In this document: positions 18,723 to 27,757 of the stretch, one piece after another
Position numbering within the stretch: the stretch's first letter is position 1
Layout of the letters: every line of letters starts with the position of its first letter
Origin: Halomonas sp.
Lineage (GTDB): Bacteria; Pseudomonadota; Gammaproteobacteria; Pseudomonadales; Halomonadaceae
NCBI RefSeq assembly: GCF_011050415.1
Contig: NZ_DRFS01000027.1
Coordinates: 1-64,000 of the forward strand
DNA length: 64,000 bases
Direction of reading: 5' to 3'
Notes under the pieces: generated by a model
What the model was told of the DNA's origin: nothing
Seen by the model: the letters and a program-made list of their open reading frames with translations, nothing else
The model's database searches: none
Made by a program: the position numbers and the translations under genes

Positions 18723-19105
18723 GATCTAAAAAAATGCTTAAAAGCTCTCGATTAATATAAAAGCTTAACTGCCTGCTTGCCCCATAAAATGATTAATTGC
18801 TAGCCAATCTCACAAAACAGACAAAAAATATAAAACATACCCAATAGGCCAAAAATTGCTTTATAATTATCAATTCTAATTATTAATCATAGAGATAGCA
18901 AAATTTTATAGAATCATATGACAGATTAGAACCTAGCAACGCTATTATTTTCAGATAGAGCTATCAAACATAGAGTTGAGCTTAAATATGCGAAAATTCA
19001 TTTAGAAACAGACAAGATGCCTGTTTTGGAATAGGAAAGCAGAAAGTATTGAAAGCAGTGGGGGCGACTGGAGCTAGAGTTTCTTCGATATAATTAGAAA
19101 ATGGA
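18723..19105. other. AT-rich non-coding gap between druM and ffs
   Basis: About 380 bases with no convincing gene on either strand. The stretch is markedly AT-rich (for example 18820-19000) compared with flanking DNA. It must hold the druM promoter at its left end, and the ffs transcript ends at its right edge. It is a candidate island junction, but I could not find a direct repeat of the ffs 3' end at the far side. Confidence 0.5.
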
Positions 19106-19215
19106 GGCGGCCCCAAAAGCCACATCCCGGCACACGCAGCCACCACTACCGTTGCTCCCTTCCGGGCCTGGCGGGGTTCGCAGTTTAGCGTTGCGGGAGG
19201 ACCTAAGGGGCCACC
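19106..19215 (-). ncRNA. ffs: 4.5S RNA of the signal recognition particle
   Basis: Read on the minus strand, the sequence starts GGTGGCCCC and ends GGGGCCGCC, which pair to close the long hairpin. It contains the conserved tip CAGGCCCGGAAGGGAGCA and the CCCGCAACGCTAAACTGCG and TGTGCCGGGATGTGGC arms typical of bacterial 4.5S RNA. It binds Ffh to target membrane proteins to FtsY and the translocon. It lies 45 bases after tRNA-Met on the same strand, so the two may share a transcript. The boundaries are estimated from the terminal pairing. Confidence 0.93.
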
Positions 19216-19260
19216 ATAGCGGTACACCCTGTTATTGATTGAGTGTACTGATTGCTGATG

Positions 19261-19337
19261 TGGTGGCTACGCCCTGATTTGAACAGGGGACCCCATCATT
19301 ATGAGTGATGTGCTCTAACCAGCTGAGCTACGTAGCC
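19261..19337 (-). tRNA. tRNA-Met (anticodon CAT)
   Basis: The minus strand folds as a full 77-nt tRNA. The 7-bp acceptor stem is GGCTACG/CGTAGCC, the discriminator is A and CCA is encoded. The D-arm is AGCTCAGCTGGTTAGAGC, the anticodon loop CTCATAA, and the T-arm CCTGTTCAAATCAGG. A CAT anticodon with a normal first acceptor pair (G-C rather than the initiator mismatch) points to elongator methionine. A TilS-modified isoleucine tRNA cannot be wholly excluded. Confidence 0.93.
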
Positions 19338-19382
19338 TTTCCGTCATCAACGGGTGCAGATTATGCCTACCTTAAATACGAA

Positions 19383-19407
19383 AGGCAAGCCGGAATCCAG
19401 CTTGCCT
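19383..19407 (-). terminator. Terminator after choX
   Basis: Perfect 8-bp stem AGGCAAGC/GCTTGCCT with a 9-nt loop, starting 18 bases beyond the choX stop codon on the minus strand. The T-rich tail is broken (TTTCGTATTT), so efficiency is uncertain. It separates choX from tRNA-Met. Confidence 0.6.
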
Positions 19408-19424
19408 CTCTCCGCTAAATTGGC

Positions 19425-20363
19425 TTATTGAATGGCAGCACGCACTGCTTCGGCGCCTGGCTCACCATCGCGTGTGGTGACGCCTTCTAACCACGCATCC
19501 AACACCTCATCATTGGCGTTAAGATAGCGACGCGCTGCATCCCGAGGGTCTACGCCGTCATCCATAATCGCGCTCATCAACTCGTTTTCCATTTCCAAGG
19601 TAAACGTCATGTTGTTCAACAGCGCACCCACATTCGGGCATTCATCTACAAACCCCGCACGGGCGTTGGTATAGACCGTGGCACCGCCTAAATCTGGGCC
19701 AAAGTAGTCATCTGCGCCGGAAAGATAGGCCATGTCGAAGTTGGTGTTCATGGGGTGAGGCGCCCAACCTAAAAACACCATCCACTCTTCATTGGGCACC
19801 CGGGCACGCAGCTCCGCCAGCATGCCTGCTTCACTGGAGTCAACGACCTGCCAATCGCCTAAGCCATAGGCGTTGTCATCGATCATTTGTTCGATCAGCT
19901 CATTGCCATCGTTGCCCGCTTCAATGCCATGGATATTGCTTTCAAATTGGTCAGCGTGCTCGGCTAAATCGTTGACCGATGTTACACCTGCATCGTAGAC
20001 GTACTGCGGTACTGCCAAGGTGTATTTGGCCCCTTCCAAATTAGCCACCAAACGCTCGACTTCACCGCGCTCTATATACGGGTCGCTAATTGATGCCATG
20101 GAGGGCATCCAATTACCTAAGAAGACATCAAAATCATTGTTACGCATACCGGCATAGGCAATCGGCACGGACACCGTGTCTATACGTGGCTCATAGCTAA
20201 GGCCTTCCAGTACTTCACTGGCTAGCGCGGTGGTCGCGGTGATATCGGTCCAACCCACTTCTGCAAAGCGCACGCTGCTGCACTCATCTGCATAGGCCAC
20301 CGCCGGCAAGCCAGCCGCCAGCAACAAAGCACCTGCATAGCGTGAAGAGTTTTTGCTTATCAT
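19425..20363 (-). CDS. choX: Choline/betaine-type ABC transporter substrate-binding protein (ChoX-like)
   Basis: A 312-aa periplasmic binding protein of the glycine betaine/choline family. The start at 20363 (MISKNSSRYAGALLLAAGLPA) is chosen because AAGGGGA precedes it and it begins a normal signal peptide ending at AYA; an upstream in-frame start would bury this. Family features include SVRFAEVGWTDITATTALASEVLEGL, NDFDVFLGNWMPSM, FLGWAPHPMN and VDPRDAARRYLNAN. No permease or ATPase gene is adjacent, so it must work with subunits encoded elsewhere or have a sensing or scavenging role. It is divergent from betIBA, sharing a 270-base region with the BetI operator, which ties it to choline import for betaine synthesis. 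Confidence 0.88.
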   Translation of the reverse strand: MISKNSSRYAGALLLAAGLPAVAYADECSSVRFAEVGWTDITATTALASEVLEGLSYEPRIDTVSVPIAYAGMRNNDFDVFLGNWMPSMASISDPYIERGEVERLVANLEGAKYTLAVPQYVYDAGVTSVNDLAEHADQFESNIHGIEAGNDGNELIEQMIDDNAYGLGDWQVVDSSEAGMLAELRARVPNEEWMVFLGWAPHPMNTNFDMAYLSGADDYFGPDLGGATVYTNARAGFVDECPNVGALLNNMTFTLEMENELMSAIMDDGVDPRDAARRYLNANDEVLDAWLEGVTTRDGEPGAEAVRAAIQ

Positions 20364-20514
20364 CGTTGTCCCCTTAGATTTTTGAAGCGAATGTTTTTTT
20401 ATACGGCGCATAACTAAACATTCACGACTGATTAACTTCCGCATTAACCACACATTAGCTGCATATAAAGCCAATGAGAAAGTTACCCGTAAACTTATCG
20501 CTATCTTTTTATTG

Positions 20515-20528
20515 ATTGAACGTTCAAT
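20515..20528. promoter_or_regulatory. BetI operator
   Basis: ATTGAACGTTCAAT is a perfect 14-bp palindrome inside a longer TTGATTGAACGTTCAATAAA stretch, between the divergent choX and betI genes. It closely resembles the bet operators bound by the BetI repressor in enteric bacteria and Vibrio, so BetI probably represses both directions until choline is present. Confidence 0.8.
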
Positions 20529-20634
20529 AAAAAAATGCCATCATGTTTAGGTAATCATGCCTAACCTCTCGTTTCAAGCATCAGCCCTGGTTAAGCATTC
20601 AACGTATTAGGTAGAGCCTTTGTAGGAGGTCACC

Positions 20635-21231
20635 GTGCCAAAGGTGGGAATGGAACCGATACGCCGCCAGCAGTTAATTACCGCGACAATGGCTGCCATT
20701 GATGAAGTCGGCCTGGCCGAAACAACCGTGATGCGCATTGCACGTCATGCTGGGGTATCAGCGGGCATTATCAGCCACTACTTCGGTGGCAAGGATGGCT
20801 TGCTTGAAGCAACGATGCGGCAAATATTGACCGACCTGACGGATGCGGTTGCCGTTCGCCGCCACGCGTTAGCTGACGACTCTCCCCGGGCTCACATTGA
20901 GGCAATCATTGAGGGCAACTTTGACCGCACTCAAGTAACAGGCCCGGCTGCCAAAACATGGTTGGCGTTTTGGGCAAGTAGCATGCACAAGCCCATGCTA
21001 CAGCGTTTGCAAAACGTCAATGACCGTCGCCTTTACAGTAATTTATGTCACCAGTTCCGGCGGGCAATGCCTCCTACTGAGGCCCGAAATTCCGCGCGCG
21101 CGTTAGCAGCCATGATTGATGGCCTGTGGTTACGCGGCGCCCTCTCCCCAGAAGGCTTAAACGCCGATCAAGCTCGACTTCTTGCGCGCAGCTATTTAGA
21201 CCAACTGTTTGCTTACCACGGATGCAAATAG
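20635..21231 (+). CDS. betI: TetR-family repressor BetI
   Basis: A 198-aa TetR regulator that represses choline-to-betaine genes and is released by choline. The N-terminal helix-turn-helix (about residues 27-50) reads TTVMRIARHAGVSAGIISHYFGGKDGLLEATM, typical of BetI. The GTG start is preceded by AGGAGG. The gene is 49 bases before betB and follows the palindromic operator at 20515-20528, so it is autoregulated in the usual betIBA order. Confidence 0.95.
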   Translation: MPKVGMEPIRRQQLITATMAAIDEVGLAETTVMRIARHAGVSAGIISHYFGGKDGLLEATMRQILTDLTDAVAVRRHALADDSPRAHIEAIIEGNFDRTQVTGPAAKTWLAFWASSMHKPMLQRLQNVNDRRLYSNLCHQFRRAMPPTEARNSARALAAMIDGLWLRGALSPEGLNADQARLLARSYLDQLFAYHGCK

Positions 21232-21280
21232 TCAGCATCCAACTGTTAAAACTAATTTTAATACCTTTTAGGAGACCAAC

Positions 21281-22750
21281 ATGGCCGCTCTAGACGTACA
21301 GCCTCTTTATATTGATGGTCGCCAGGTAGACGCCACCTCAGGCAATACCTTTACTGTTACCAATCCTTTTGATGGCAGCCTGCTAGCCACGATTGGCCAA
21401 GCGAGCCAAGCCGACGTTGATGCCGCCGTCGCATCAGCGCAGCGTGGTCAACGTGAATGGGCATCGATGACCGGCATGGAGCGCTCACGCATTATGCTGC
21501 GCGCCGTCGCACTGCTAAGAGAACGTAATGACGAACTCGCTGAACTGGAGACCCGCAACACCGGTAAGCCAATCAGCGAAACCGCCAGTGTCGATATCGT
21601 GACCGGCGCCGATGCCATTGAGTACTACGCTGGCTTAGCGCCCGCCATCGAAGGCAGCCAGATTCCGCTGCGCGATAGCTCGTTTGTTTATACCCGTCGC
21701 GAACCGCTGGGCGTGATTGGTGCCATTGGTGCTTGGAACTATCCGATCCAAATTGCCTGCTGGAAAGCCGCCCCGGCGCTCGCCGCTGGCAATGCGGTGG
21801 TGTTTAAGCCTAGCGAAGTCACACCACTGACCGTGATGAAACTAGCGGAAATCTTCACCGAAGCAGGCTTGCCCAACGGCGTCTTTAACGTGGTGCAAGG
21901 CGACGGCAGCGTAGGCGCGATGCTTACCGAGCACCCTGGCATCGCCAAGGTCTCGTTCACCGGCGAAGCGGGCACCGGTAAAAAAGTGATGGCCTCCGCC
22001 GCTAGCTCAAGCTTAAAAGACGTCACCATGGAACTGGGTGGCAAGTCACCGTTACTGGTCTTTGCAGATGCCGATCTCGACCGTGCCGCCGACGCGGCCA
22101 TGATGGCCAACTTCTACTCCAGCGGCCAAATCTGCACCAACGGCACGCGAGTATTTGTTGAGCGCAGTGTCAAAGATGCCTTTGAAGCCAAGATGGTCGA
22201 GCGCGTTAAGCGTATCAAAGCAGGCGACCCTATGGATCCCAGCGTTAACTTTGGCCCGCTGGTCAGTTTTGAGCATCAAGAAAAAGTGCTTTCTTACATC
22301 GCGCTGGGTAAAGAGCAAGGCGCGCAGCTGTTGGTCGGCGGCGATGATTGGAACAGCGGCAGCTTTGCAGATGGCGCTTGGGCTGCGCCTACCGTGTTCA
22401 CCGACTGCACTGACGATATGCGCATCGTGCGCGAAGAAATTTTCGGCCCGGTAATGTCAGTGCTCGCTTTTGATGACGAAGCAGAAGTTATTCGGCGCGC
22501 TAATGACACCACTTACGGCCTTGCCGCCGGTGTCTTCAGCGAGAGCCTGAACCGCGCCCACCGCGTAATTCACCAGCTGGAAGCAGGTATCTGCTGGATT
22601 AACACCTGGGGCGAGTCGCCTTCTGAAATGCCCGTTGGCGGCTATAAAGAGTCAGGTATTGGTCGTGAGAACGGTATCGAGACACTCAGCCACTACACCC
22701 AGACAAAGTCCGTACAGATCGAGATGGGGCCATTTGAGTCAGTGTTTTAA
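21281..22750 (+). CDS. betB: Betaine aldehyde dehydrogenase
   Basis: A 489-aa aldehyde dehydrogenase that oxidises betaine aldehyde to glycine betaine with NAD(P)+ in the cytoplasm, the second step of betaine synthesis. The catalytic Glu lies in VTMELGGKSPLL, the catalytic Cys in FYSSGQICTNGTRVF, and the cofactor loop in FTGEAGTGKKVM. Full length. AGGAGA precedes the ATG. It follows betI and precedes betA, separated from betA by a 221-base structured spacer. Confidence 0.96.
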   Translation: MAALDVQPLYIDGRQVDATSGNTFTVTNPFDGSLLATIGQASQADVDAAVASAQRGQREWASMTGMERSRIMLRAVALLRERNDELAELETRNTGKPISETASVDIVTGADAIEYYAGLAPAIEGSQIPLRDSSFVYTRREPLGVIGAIGAWNYPIQIACWKAAPALAAGNAVVFKPSEVTPLTVMKLAEIFTEAGLPNGVFNVVQGDGSVGAMLTEHPGIAKVSFTGEAGTGKKVMASAASSSLKDVTMELGGKSPLLVFADADLDRAADAAMMANFYSSGQICTNGTRVFVERSVKDAFEAKMVERVKRIKAGDPMDPSVNFGPLVSFEHQEKVLSYIALGKEQGAQLLVGGDDWNSGSFADGAWAAPTVFTDCTDDMRIVREEIFGPVMSVLAFDDEAEVIRRANDTTYGLAAGVFSESLNRAHRVIHQLEAGICWINTWGESPSEMPVGGYKESGIGRENGIETLSHYTQTKSVQIEMGPFESVF

Positions 22751-22800
22751 ATCAAAGTACTACTTTCCGCGCAATAACTGACCAGGGCGCTTGGGGTGGC

Positions 22801-22930
22801 TTGTAGCGAGGGTCTTTTCCCATGGCCGAAACCTGATCCATTCAGTTTCGGCATTCCCGCCATCCGTGGCGGTCAGATGGGAAAAGTAGCGCCCAGGGAT
22901 GGGTTCACAGCGCCCTCGCGAAAAGCTACC
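22801..22930. repeat. Nested inverted-repeat element between betB and betA
   Basis: Several complementary pairs nest here: GCGAGGG (22806-22812) with CCCTCGC (22913-22919); CTTTTCCCAT (22814-22823) with ATGGGAAAAG (22877-22886); GCCGAAAC (22825-22832) with GTTTCGGC (22845-22852); CCGCCA (22857-22862) with TGGCGG (22867-22872). The result is a multi-branched fold of about 115 nt inside the bet mRNA. It looks like an interspersed palindromic repeat, but could modulate betA expression relative to betB. Confidence 0.6.
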
Positions 22931-22971
22931 GCCAGGAAGCCCCGCCTCATCTTCAGCCTCGGTAATTCACT

Positions 22972-24645
22972 ATGTCTCAACCACGCGAATTTGATTACAT
23001 CATTATCGGTGCAGGCTCGGCGGGTAATGTGCTCGCTACACGCCTAACCGAAGACAGCAGCGTCAGCGTGCTGCTGTTAGAAGCAGGCGGGCCAGATTAC
23101 CGCTTTGATTTTCGAACTCAAATGCCCGCTGCCTTAGCGTTCCCGCTACAGGGTAAGCGCTACAACTGGGCATTTGAAACCGACCCCGAACCCTATATGG
23201 ACGGCCGCCGCATGGAGTGTGGCCGTGGCAAAGGCTTGGGCGGCTCCTCACTGATTAACGGCATGTGCTATATCCGCGGCAACGCGCTGGATTATGACAA
23301 TTGGGCCAAGCAGCCCGGCCTCGAAGATTGGGATTATCTAAGCTGCCTGCCCTACTTCAAAAAATGCGAAACCCGTGACATTGGTGCCAACAGCTACCAC
23401 GGCGGCGAAGGCCCGGTTAGCGTGACCACACCCAAGGCCACTAACAACCCGCTTTATCGCATCTTTATAGAAGCAGGCAAACAGGCAGGTTACCCAGAAA
23501 CAGAAGACGTTAACGGCTACCAGCAAGAAGGCTTCGGCCCCATGGACCGCTTTGTCACGCCCAAAGGCCGCCGTGCGTCGACCGCCCGTGGCTATTTGGA
23601 CACCGCCAAAAAACGCCATAACCTAACGATTGAGACTCACGCGGTTACCGATATTATTGAGTTTGAAGGCAAGCGTGCGGTGGGTGTGCGCTATGAGCAG
23701 AAAGGCGATAAACAGCAGGCTTACGCACGCCGTGAAATACTGCTGTGCGGTGGCGCCATCGCCTCTCCGCAGATTTTACAGCGCTCCGGCATTGGTAATC
23801 CTGAACTGCTTAAAGCGCTCGATATTGAAACGGTTCACGCCCTGCCTGGCGTGGGTGAGAACCTCCAGGACCACCTGGAGATGTACATTCAGTACGAGTG
23901 CAAAGAGCCCATATCGCTCTACCCCGCGCTCAAGTGGTACAACCAGCCTAAAATCGGTGCCGAATGGTTATTTAATGGCACCGGCATCGGCGCCAGCAAT
24001 CAGTTTGAATCCTGTGGTTTTATCCGTAGTCACGATGAAGAGGAGTGGCCCAACCTTCAGTACCATTTCCTGCCTATCGCGATCAGCTACAACGGTAAAA
24101 GCGCGGTCGAAGCCCACGGCTTCCAGGCCCATGTTGGCTCCATGCGTTCAGAAAGCCGCGGTCGTATTCGCCTAACCTCGAAAGACCCTCATGCCGCGCC
24201 GAGCATACTGTTTAACTACATGTCGAAAGACAAAGACTGGCAAGAGTTTCGCGACGCTATCCGTTTAACCCGCGACATCATCGCCCAGCCAGCATTTGAT
24301 AAGTACCGTGGGCGGGAAGTAGCACCAGGCCCTGATGTGCAGTCAGATGCCGAGCTTGATGCATTTGTAAAAGAGCACGCCGAGACCGCTTACCACCCCT
24401 GTGGCAGCTGCCGTATGGGCAGTGACGAGATGGCCGTGACGGATGGAGAGGGACGTGTGCATGGTATTGAGGCTTTGCGCGTAGTGGATGCGTCATTGTT
24501 CCCGCTCATTCCTACCGGCAATTTAAACGCGCCCACCATTATGCTGGCGGAGAAGATTGCTGACCGCATTAAAGGGCTAACGCCGCTACCCCGGTCCAGC
24601 GTTGACTACTATGTTGCCAACGGCGCACCGGCTAAACGCGCCTGA
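22972..24645 (+). CDS. betA: Choline dehydrogenase
   Basis: A 557-aa GMC-family flavoprotein that oxidises choline to betaine aldehyde (and often the aldehyde onward), passing electrons to the membrane respiratory chain. The FAD-binding start reads DYIIIGAGSAGNVLATRL, the second GMC signature lies near GGAIASPQILQRSGIG, and the catalytic His is in the YHPCGSCRMG segment. Length is normal. It is the last gene of the bet operon and is followed at once by a strong terminator. Confidence 0.96.
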   Translation: MSQPREFDYIIIGAGSAGNVLATRLTEDSSVSVLLLEAGGPDYRFDFRTQMPAALAFPLQGKRYNWAFETDPEPYMDGRRMECGRGKGLGGSSLINGMCYIRGNALDYDNWAKQPGLEDWDYLSCLPYFKKCETRDIGANSYHGGEGPVSVTTPKATNNPLYRIFIEAGKQAGYPETEDVNGYQQEGFGPMDRFVTPKGRRASTARGYLDTAKKRHNLTIETHAVTDIIEFEGKRAVGVRYEQKGDKQQAYARREILLCGGAIASPQILQRSGIGNPELLKALDIETVHALPGVGENLQDHLEMYIQYECKEPISLYPALKWYNQPKIGAEWLFNGTGIGASNQFESCGFIRSHDEEEWPNLQYHFLPIAISYNGKSAVEAHGFQAHVGSMRSESRGRIRLTSKDPHAAPSILFNYMSKDKDWQEFRDAIRLTRDIIAQPAFDKYRGREVAPGPDVQSDAELDAFVKEHAETAYHPCGSCRMGSDEMAVTDGEGRVHGIEALRVVDASLFPLIPTGNLNAPTIMLAEKIADRIKGLTPLPRSSVDYYVANGAPAKRA

Positions 24646-24670
24646 ACGTATAGACCATTTAATACTCCAA

Positions 24671-24701
24671 ATGCCATGGCTTATCGCCATGGCATTTTTT
24701 T
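24671..24701 (+). terminator. Rho-independent terminator of the bet operon
   Basis: Perfect 10-bp stem ATGCCATGGC/GCCATGGCAT with a 5-nt loop followed by a run of seven T, starting about 25 bases after the betA stop. Confidence 0.92.
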
Positions 24702-24852
24702 GGCTACGCTGACAGTAGCAAGCAGCGTTAAGCACGCCTAAAGACTTGCGCCACATGGCTCCCATCTGCCAATATTCAAACAAGTGTTCGATTAAAGACG
24801 TTATTAACAACAGTTGGCCGGTAAACAAGGCCCGCAAATAGAGAGAGAGTCT

Positions 24853-27339
24853 ATGCTCACCCTACTACTTATTGTGCTTGCTATCGTCGGCATGCTGACG
24901 GTTATGCGCCGCGAAGCTGGTGCTCCCGCAGCACTGCTGGTGCTTGGCGTGCTAGGCCTGGTTGGCCTGCTGTTTAATGCCAACGTGATTGGCGTCCTGC
25001 TACTGCTTGCAGCCCTCGCCGTTGCCGTTGCTGGCCTACCTGCACTGCGTACCAAGTGGCTAACGCCGCGCATCTTTGCCACCTTTAAAAAGGTAGCACC
25101 TAAAGTCTCCGCTACCGAACGCACGGCTTTAGAAGCTGGCAGCGTTTCCTGGGATGGCGAGCTATTTTCGGGCAAGCCTCAGTGGGACAAGCTACTGGCT
25201 TTTAAAGACGATGGTTTACGTGACGATGAAAAAGCCTTTCTGGCCAATCAGTGTGCGACCGCCGCTGGCATGTGTAACGCCTGGGATATCGCCCAAGAGC
25301 GCGCTGACCTGCCCCAGCAGCTGTGGGACTTTCTGAAAAAAGAGGGCTTCTTCGGCATGATTATTCCGAAGGAGTATGGCGGCCTGGGCTTCTCAGCCAA
25401 AGCCCAGTCGATGGTGCTGCAAAAGCTCTCTGCTAATGAAACACTGATGGTCACCGTCGGCGTGCCGAACTCTCTCGGCCCCGGCGAGCTGCTGCTTAAA
25501 TACGGTACTCAAGAGCAGAAAGACCACTACCTGCCACGCCTATCTGATGGTCGTGAAATCCCTTGTTTTGGCCTAACCGGCCCACGTGCAGGCTCGGATG
25601 CCACCTCGCTTCCGGATACGGGCGTGGTCTGTAAACAGATCATTAATGGCGAAGAAGTGCTTGGTCTGCGCCTGAATTTTGAGAAACGCTGGATCACCCT
25701 GGCGCCGATCGCCACGGTAGTTGGCTTAGCCTTCCGCCTGTTTGACCCTGAAAAATTGCTCGGTGATGAAGAAGATCGCGGAATTACCCTGGCGCTGATT
25801 CCTCGCGACACGGCTGGCATGGACATCGGTCGTCGCCACCACCCCATCGGCAGCCCGTTTATGAACGGCCCGATTATCGGTAAAGATGTCTTCGTACCAC
25901 TGGACACCATTATTGGTGGCCCGGACATGATCGGCCAAGGCTGGCGGATGCTGGTGGAGTGCCTGTCTATTGGTCGCTGCATCACACTCCCCTCAGGCGC
26001 TACTGGTACTGCGCGCTACGCCCTAGGCTGGAGCGGTGGTTTTACTCGCGTACGTCGCCAGTTCAATGTGCCGGTGGCTGAAATGGAAGGCGTTCAGGAG
26101 CCGCTTGCTCGCATGGCGGCGCTGGCCTATATCTCCCAGGCCACCGTGTATCAAACGGCCAACATGATCGATCACGGTGAAAAACCCGCCGTGCCCTCGG
26201 CCATTTTGAAAAGCCAGTTAACCGAATTCCAGCGTGTGCTGCTCAGTGACGCGATGGATGTTCACGGCGGCAAAGCGGTAACCCTCGGCCCGCGTAATTA
26301 CTTGGGTATCGGTTACAGCGCCAACCCGGTGGCGATTACCGTGGAAGGTGCCAATATCATGACTCGCAACCTGATGATCTTTGGTCAGGGTGCTATTCGC
26401 TGCCATCCTTATGTGCTTGATGAACTGGCGGCGAAAGACGCTAACGATATGAAAGCCTTCGATAAAGCTTTCTTTGGTCACGCAGGTTTAATCTTCGGTA
26501 ACGCCGCGCGTGCCTTTACCCTTGGTTTTGGCATTGGTAAAGCCAGCGTACCGTTTGATGGCCCCGCCGCTGTCTATGCCCAGGATGTGGCCCGACTATC
26601 GGCAGGCTTTGGACTGTGTGCGGATGCCGCCATGGCAAGCTTGGGCTCAACCTTGAAGAAGCGTGAAATGCTATCTGCTCGGTTGGGCGATGTGCTATCC
26701 AACCTGTACCTCATCTCGATGGTGCTTAAACAGTGGCATGCAGGCAGCAAGGTCGAAGGCGAAGAAGCACTGCTGCATTACAGCTGCCGTTTCTTACTCC
26801 ACCGTGCTGAACAGGCATTTGTCGAAATTTTCGATAACCTGCCTAACCGTGCACTGGGTAAAACTCTTAATGCCATTGTAATGCCCGCTGGCCGTCGTTG
26901 GGAAAAGCCCCATGATGATTTAGCCCGCGATATCGCTACTCGCGTCTCCACTCATAGCGCTCTACGCACCAAGCTGCTTGAGAACACCTGGGATCAAGAC
27001 GACGGTGAGCAGCGCAACCCGCTGGCGCGTTATAACGCCCTACTGGTGGATTATGATCGTGCTGAGGTGATTTACCGAACCGTCAATAAAGCCTATGCCA
27101 AAGGCGAGCTACCGCAAACGGCGCTGCACCCTGAAGCACGTATTGAGGCTGGTTTAGAGAAAGGCTTGATCAGCACAGAGGATGCCGAGTTTATGCGCAT
27201 CTTCGAAGCGGAAGTATTAGAAATGCTGACGGTTGACGATTTCGCCTACGATGCGTTTGCCAAGAACAAGTCCACCTTGATCGATCACAACGAAAAACCT
27301 GCGCCAGCGCCAAAGCAGGCCGAGGAAAGCATTAAGTAA
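24853..27339 (+). CDS. fadE: Acyl-CoA dehydrogenase, FadE type
   Basis: An 828-aa protein, close to the 814 aa of E. coli FadE and much longer than ordinary acyl-CoA dehydrogenases. It catalyses the first step of fatty acid beta-oxidation, acyl-CoA to trans-2-enoyl-CoA, with FAD. The N-terminal 65 residues are hydrophobic and would anchor it in the membrane. The ACAD core follows (PKEYGGLGFSAKAQSMVL, GLTGPRAGSDATS, and DVHGGKAVTLGPRNYLG), then the FadE-specific C-terminal domain. The ATG at 24853 after GAGAGAG is preferred over an in-frame TTG at 24814. It stands alone between the bet terminator and a non-coding gap. Confidence 0.94.
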   Translation: MLTLLLIVLAIVGMLTVMRREAGAPAALLVLGVLGLVGLLFNANVIGVLLLLAALAVAVAGLPALRTKWLTPRIFATFKKVAPKVSATERTALEAGSVSWDGELFSGKPQWDKLLAFKDDGLRDDEKAFLANQCATAAGMCNAWDIAQERADLPQQLWDFLKKEGFFGMIIPKEYGGLGFSAKAQSMVLQKLSANETLMVTVGVPNSLGPGELLLKYGTQEQKDHYLPRLSDGREIPCFGLTGPRAGSDATSLPDTGVVCKQIINGEEVLGLRLNFEKRWITLAPIATVVGLAFRLFDPEKLLGDEEDRGITLALIPRDTAGMDIGRRHHPIGSPFMNGPIIGKDVFVPLDTIIGGPDMIGQGWRMLVECLSIGRCITLPSGATGTARYALGWSGGFTRVRRQFNVPVAEMEGVQEPLARMAALAYISQATVYQTANMIDHGEKPAVPSAILKSQLTEFQRVLLSDAMDVHGGKAVTLGPRNYLGIGYSANPVAITVEGANIMTRNLMIFGQGAIRCHPYVLDELAAKDANDMKAFDKAFFGHAGLIFGNAARAFTLGFGIGKASVPFDGPAAVYAQDVARLSAGFGLCADAAMASLGSTLKKREMLSARLGDVLSNLYLISMVLKQWHAGSKVEGEEALLHYSCRFLLHRAEQAFVEIFDNLPNRALGKTLNAIVMPAGRRWEKPHDDLARDIATRVSTHSALRTKLLENTWDQDDGEQRNPLARYNALLVDYDRAEVIYRTVNKAYAKGELPQTALHPEARIEAGLEKGLISTEDAEFMRIFEAEVLEMLTVDDFAYDAFAKNKSTLIDHNEKPAPAPKQAEESIK

Positions 27340-27591
27340 TACTGCTTTTTATAATCGTTTAGGCGCCGGAGTCCCCGCCCGGCGCCCTCTCCCCCCCCCA
27401 GTGGCTAAACACGGCACGACATCCAGTTCCCCGACGCTTACGACATAAGCTTCTTCAACGTTTCCATCGCCCCTAGCTCAGACTGCCTAGCTCAGACTGC
27501 GTAAACGGCGGCGAATCCTTAGATCTATCACTTCCCAGTGTCAAACGCGTAGTGGCACCCGGAGCAGACGCAAATAGATAGAGTTCAGGGG
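27340..27591. other. Non-coding gap after fadE with hairpin and 14-bp tandem repeat
   Basis: No gene is visible. 27362-27386 holds a perfect GGCGCCGG/CCGGCGCC stem with a 9-nt loop, followed by a C-run rather than a T-run, which may end the fadE transcript. 27472-27499 is two exact copies of CCTAGCTCAGACTG. The gap marks the change from housekeeping genes to the metal module and is a possible island edge. Confidence 0.5.
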
Positions 27592-27622
27592 TTGAAGCTT
27601 TAGTAGCTAGAGGTTTTATAGT
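27592..27622 (+). promoter_or_regulatory. MerR-type (PbrR/CadR-like) promoter of the DsbA-like/M23 genes
   Basis: TTGAAG (27592-27597), a 19-bp spacer containing the dyad CTTTAGTAGCTAGAG (27598-27612), and TATAGT (27617-27622). An overlong 19-bp spacer with a central dyad is the hallmark of MerR-activated metal promoters. The same -35 box, spacer length and dyad position recur at 30841-30871 in front of the P-type ATPase gene. Downstream, a 17-codon leader frame (27666-27719) with GAGG before its ATG lies ahead of the first gene. Confidence 0.72.
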
Positions 27623-27757
27623 AATAGAAATGAAAAAGTCTTAACTGGGTTAACTGAGGTTTCCTATGTTTGCTCGTTTAGACCCTTTCTGGGTACGGCT
27701 TGAAACCATAAAAACCTGACCTAATTTTCTAACTACAGCTTAGAGACAGAGAGATAA

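Noticed and set aside
18982..19227. Minus-strand ORF of 81 aa
   Set aside because: It overlaps the 4.5S RNA gene; the coding look is accidental.
19425..20474. 349-aa start for the choline-binding protein
   Set aside because: The upstream extension is not signal-like and has no ribosome site; the start at 20363 has AAGGGGA and a normal signal peptide.
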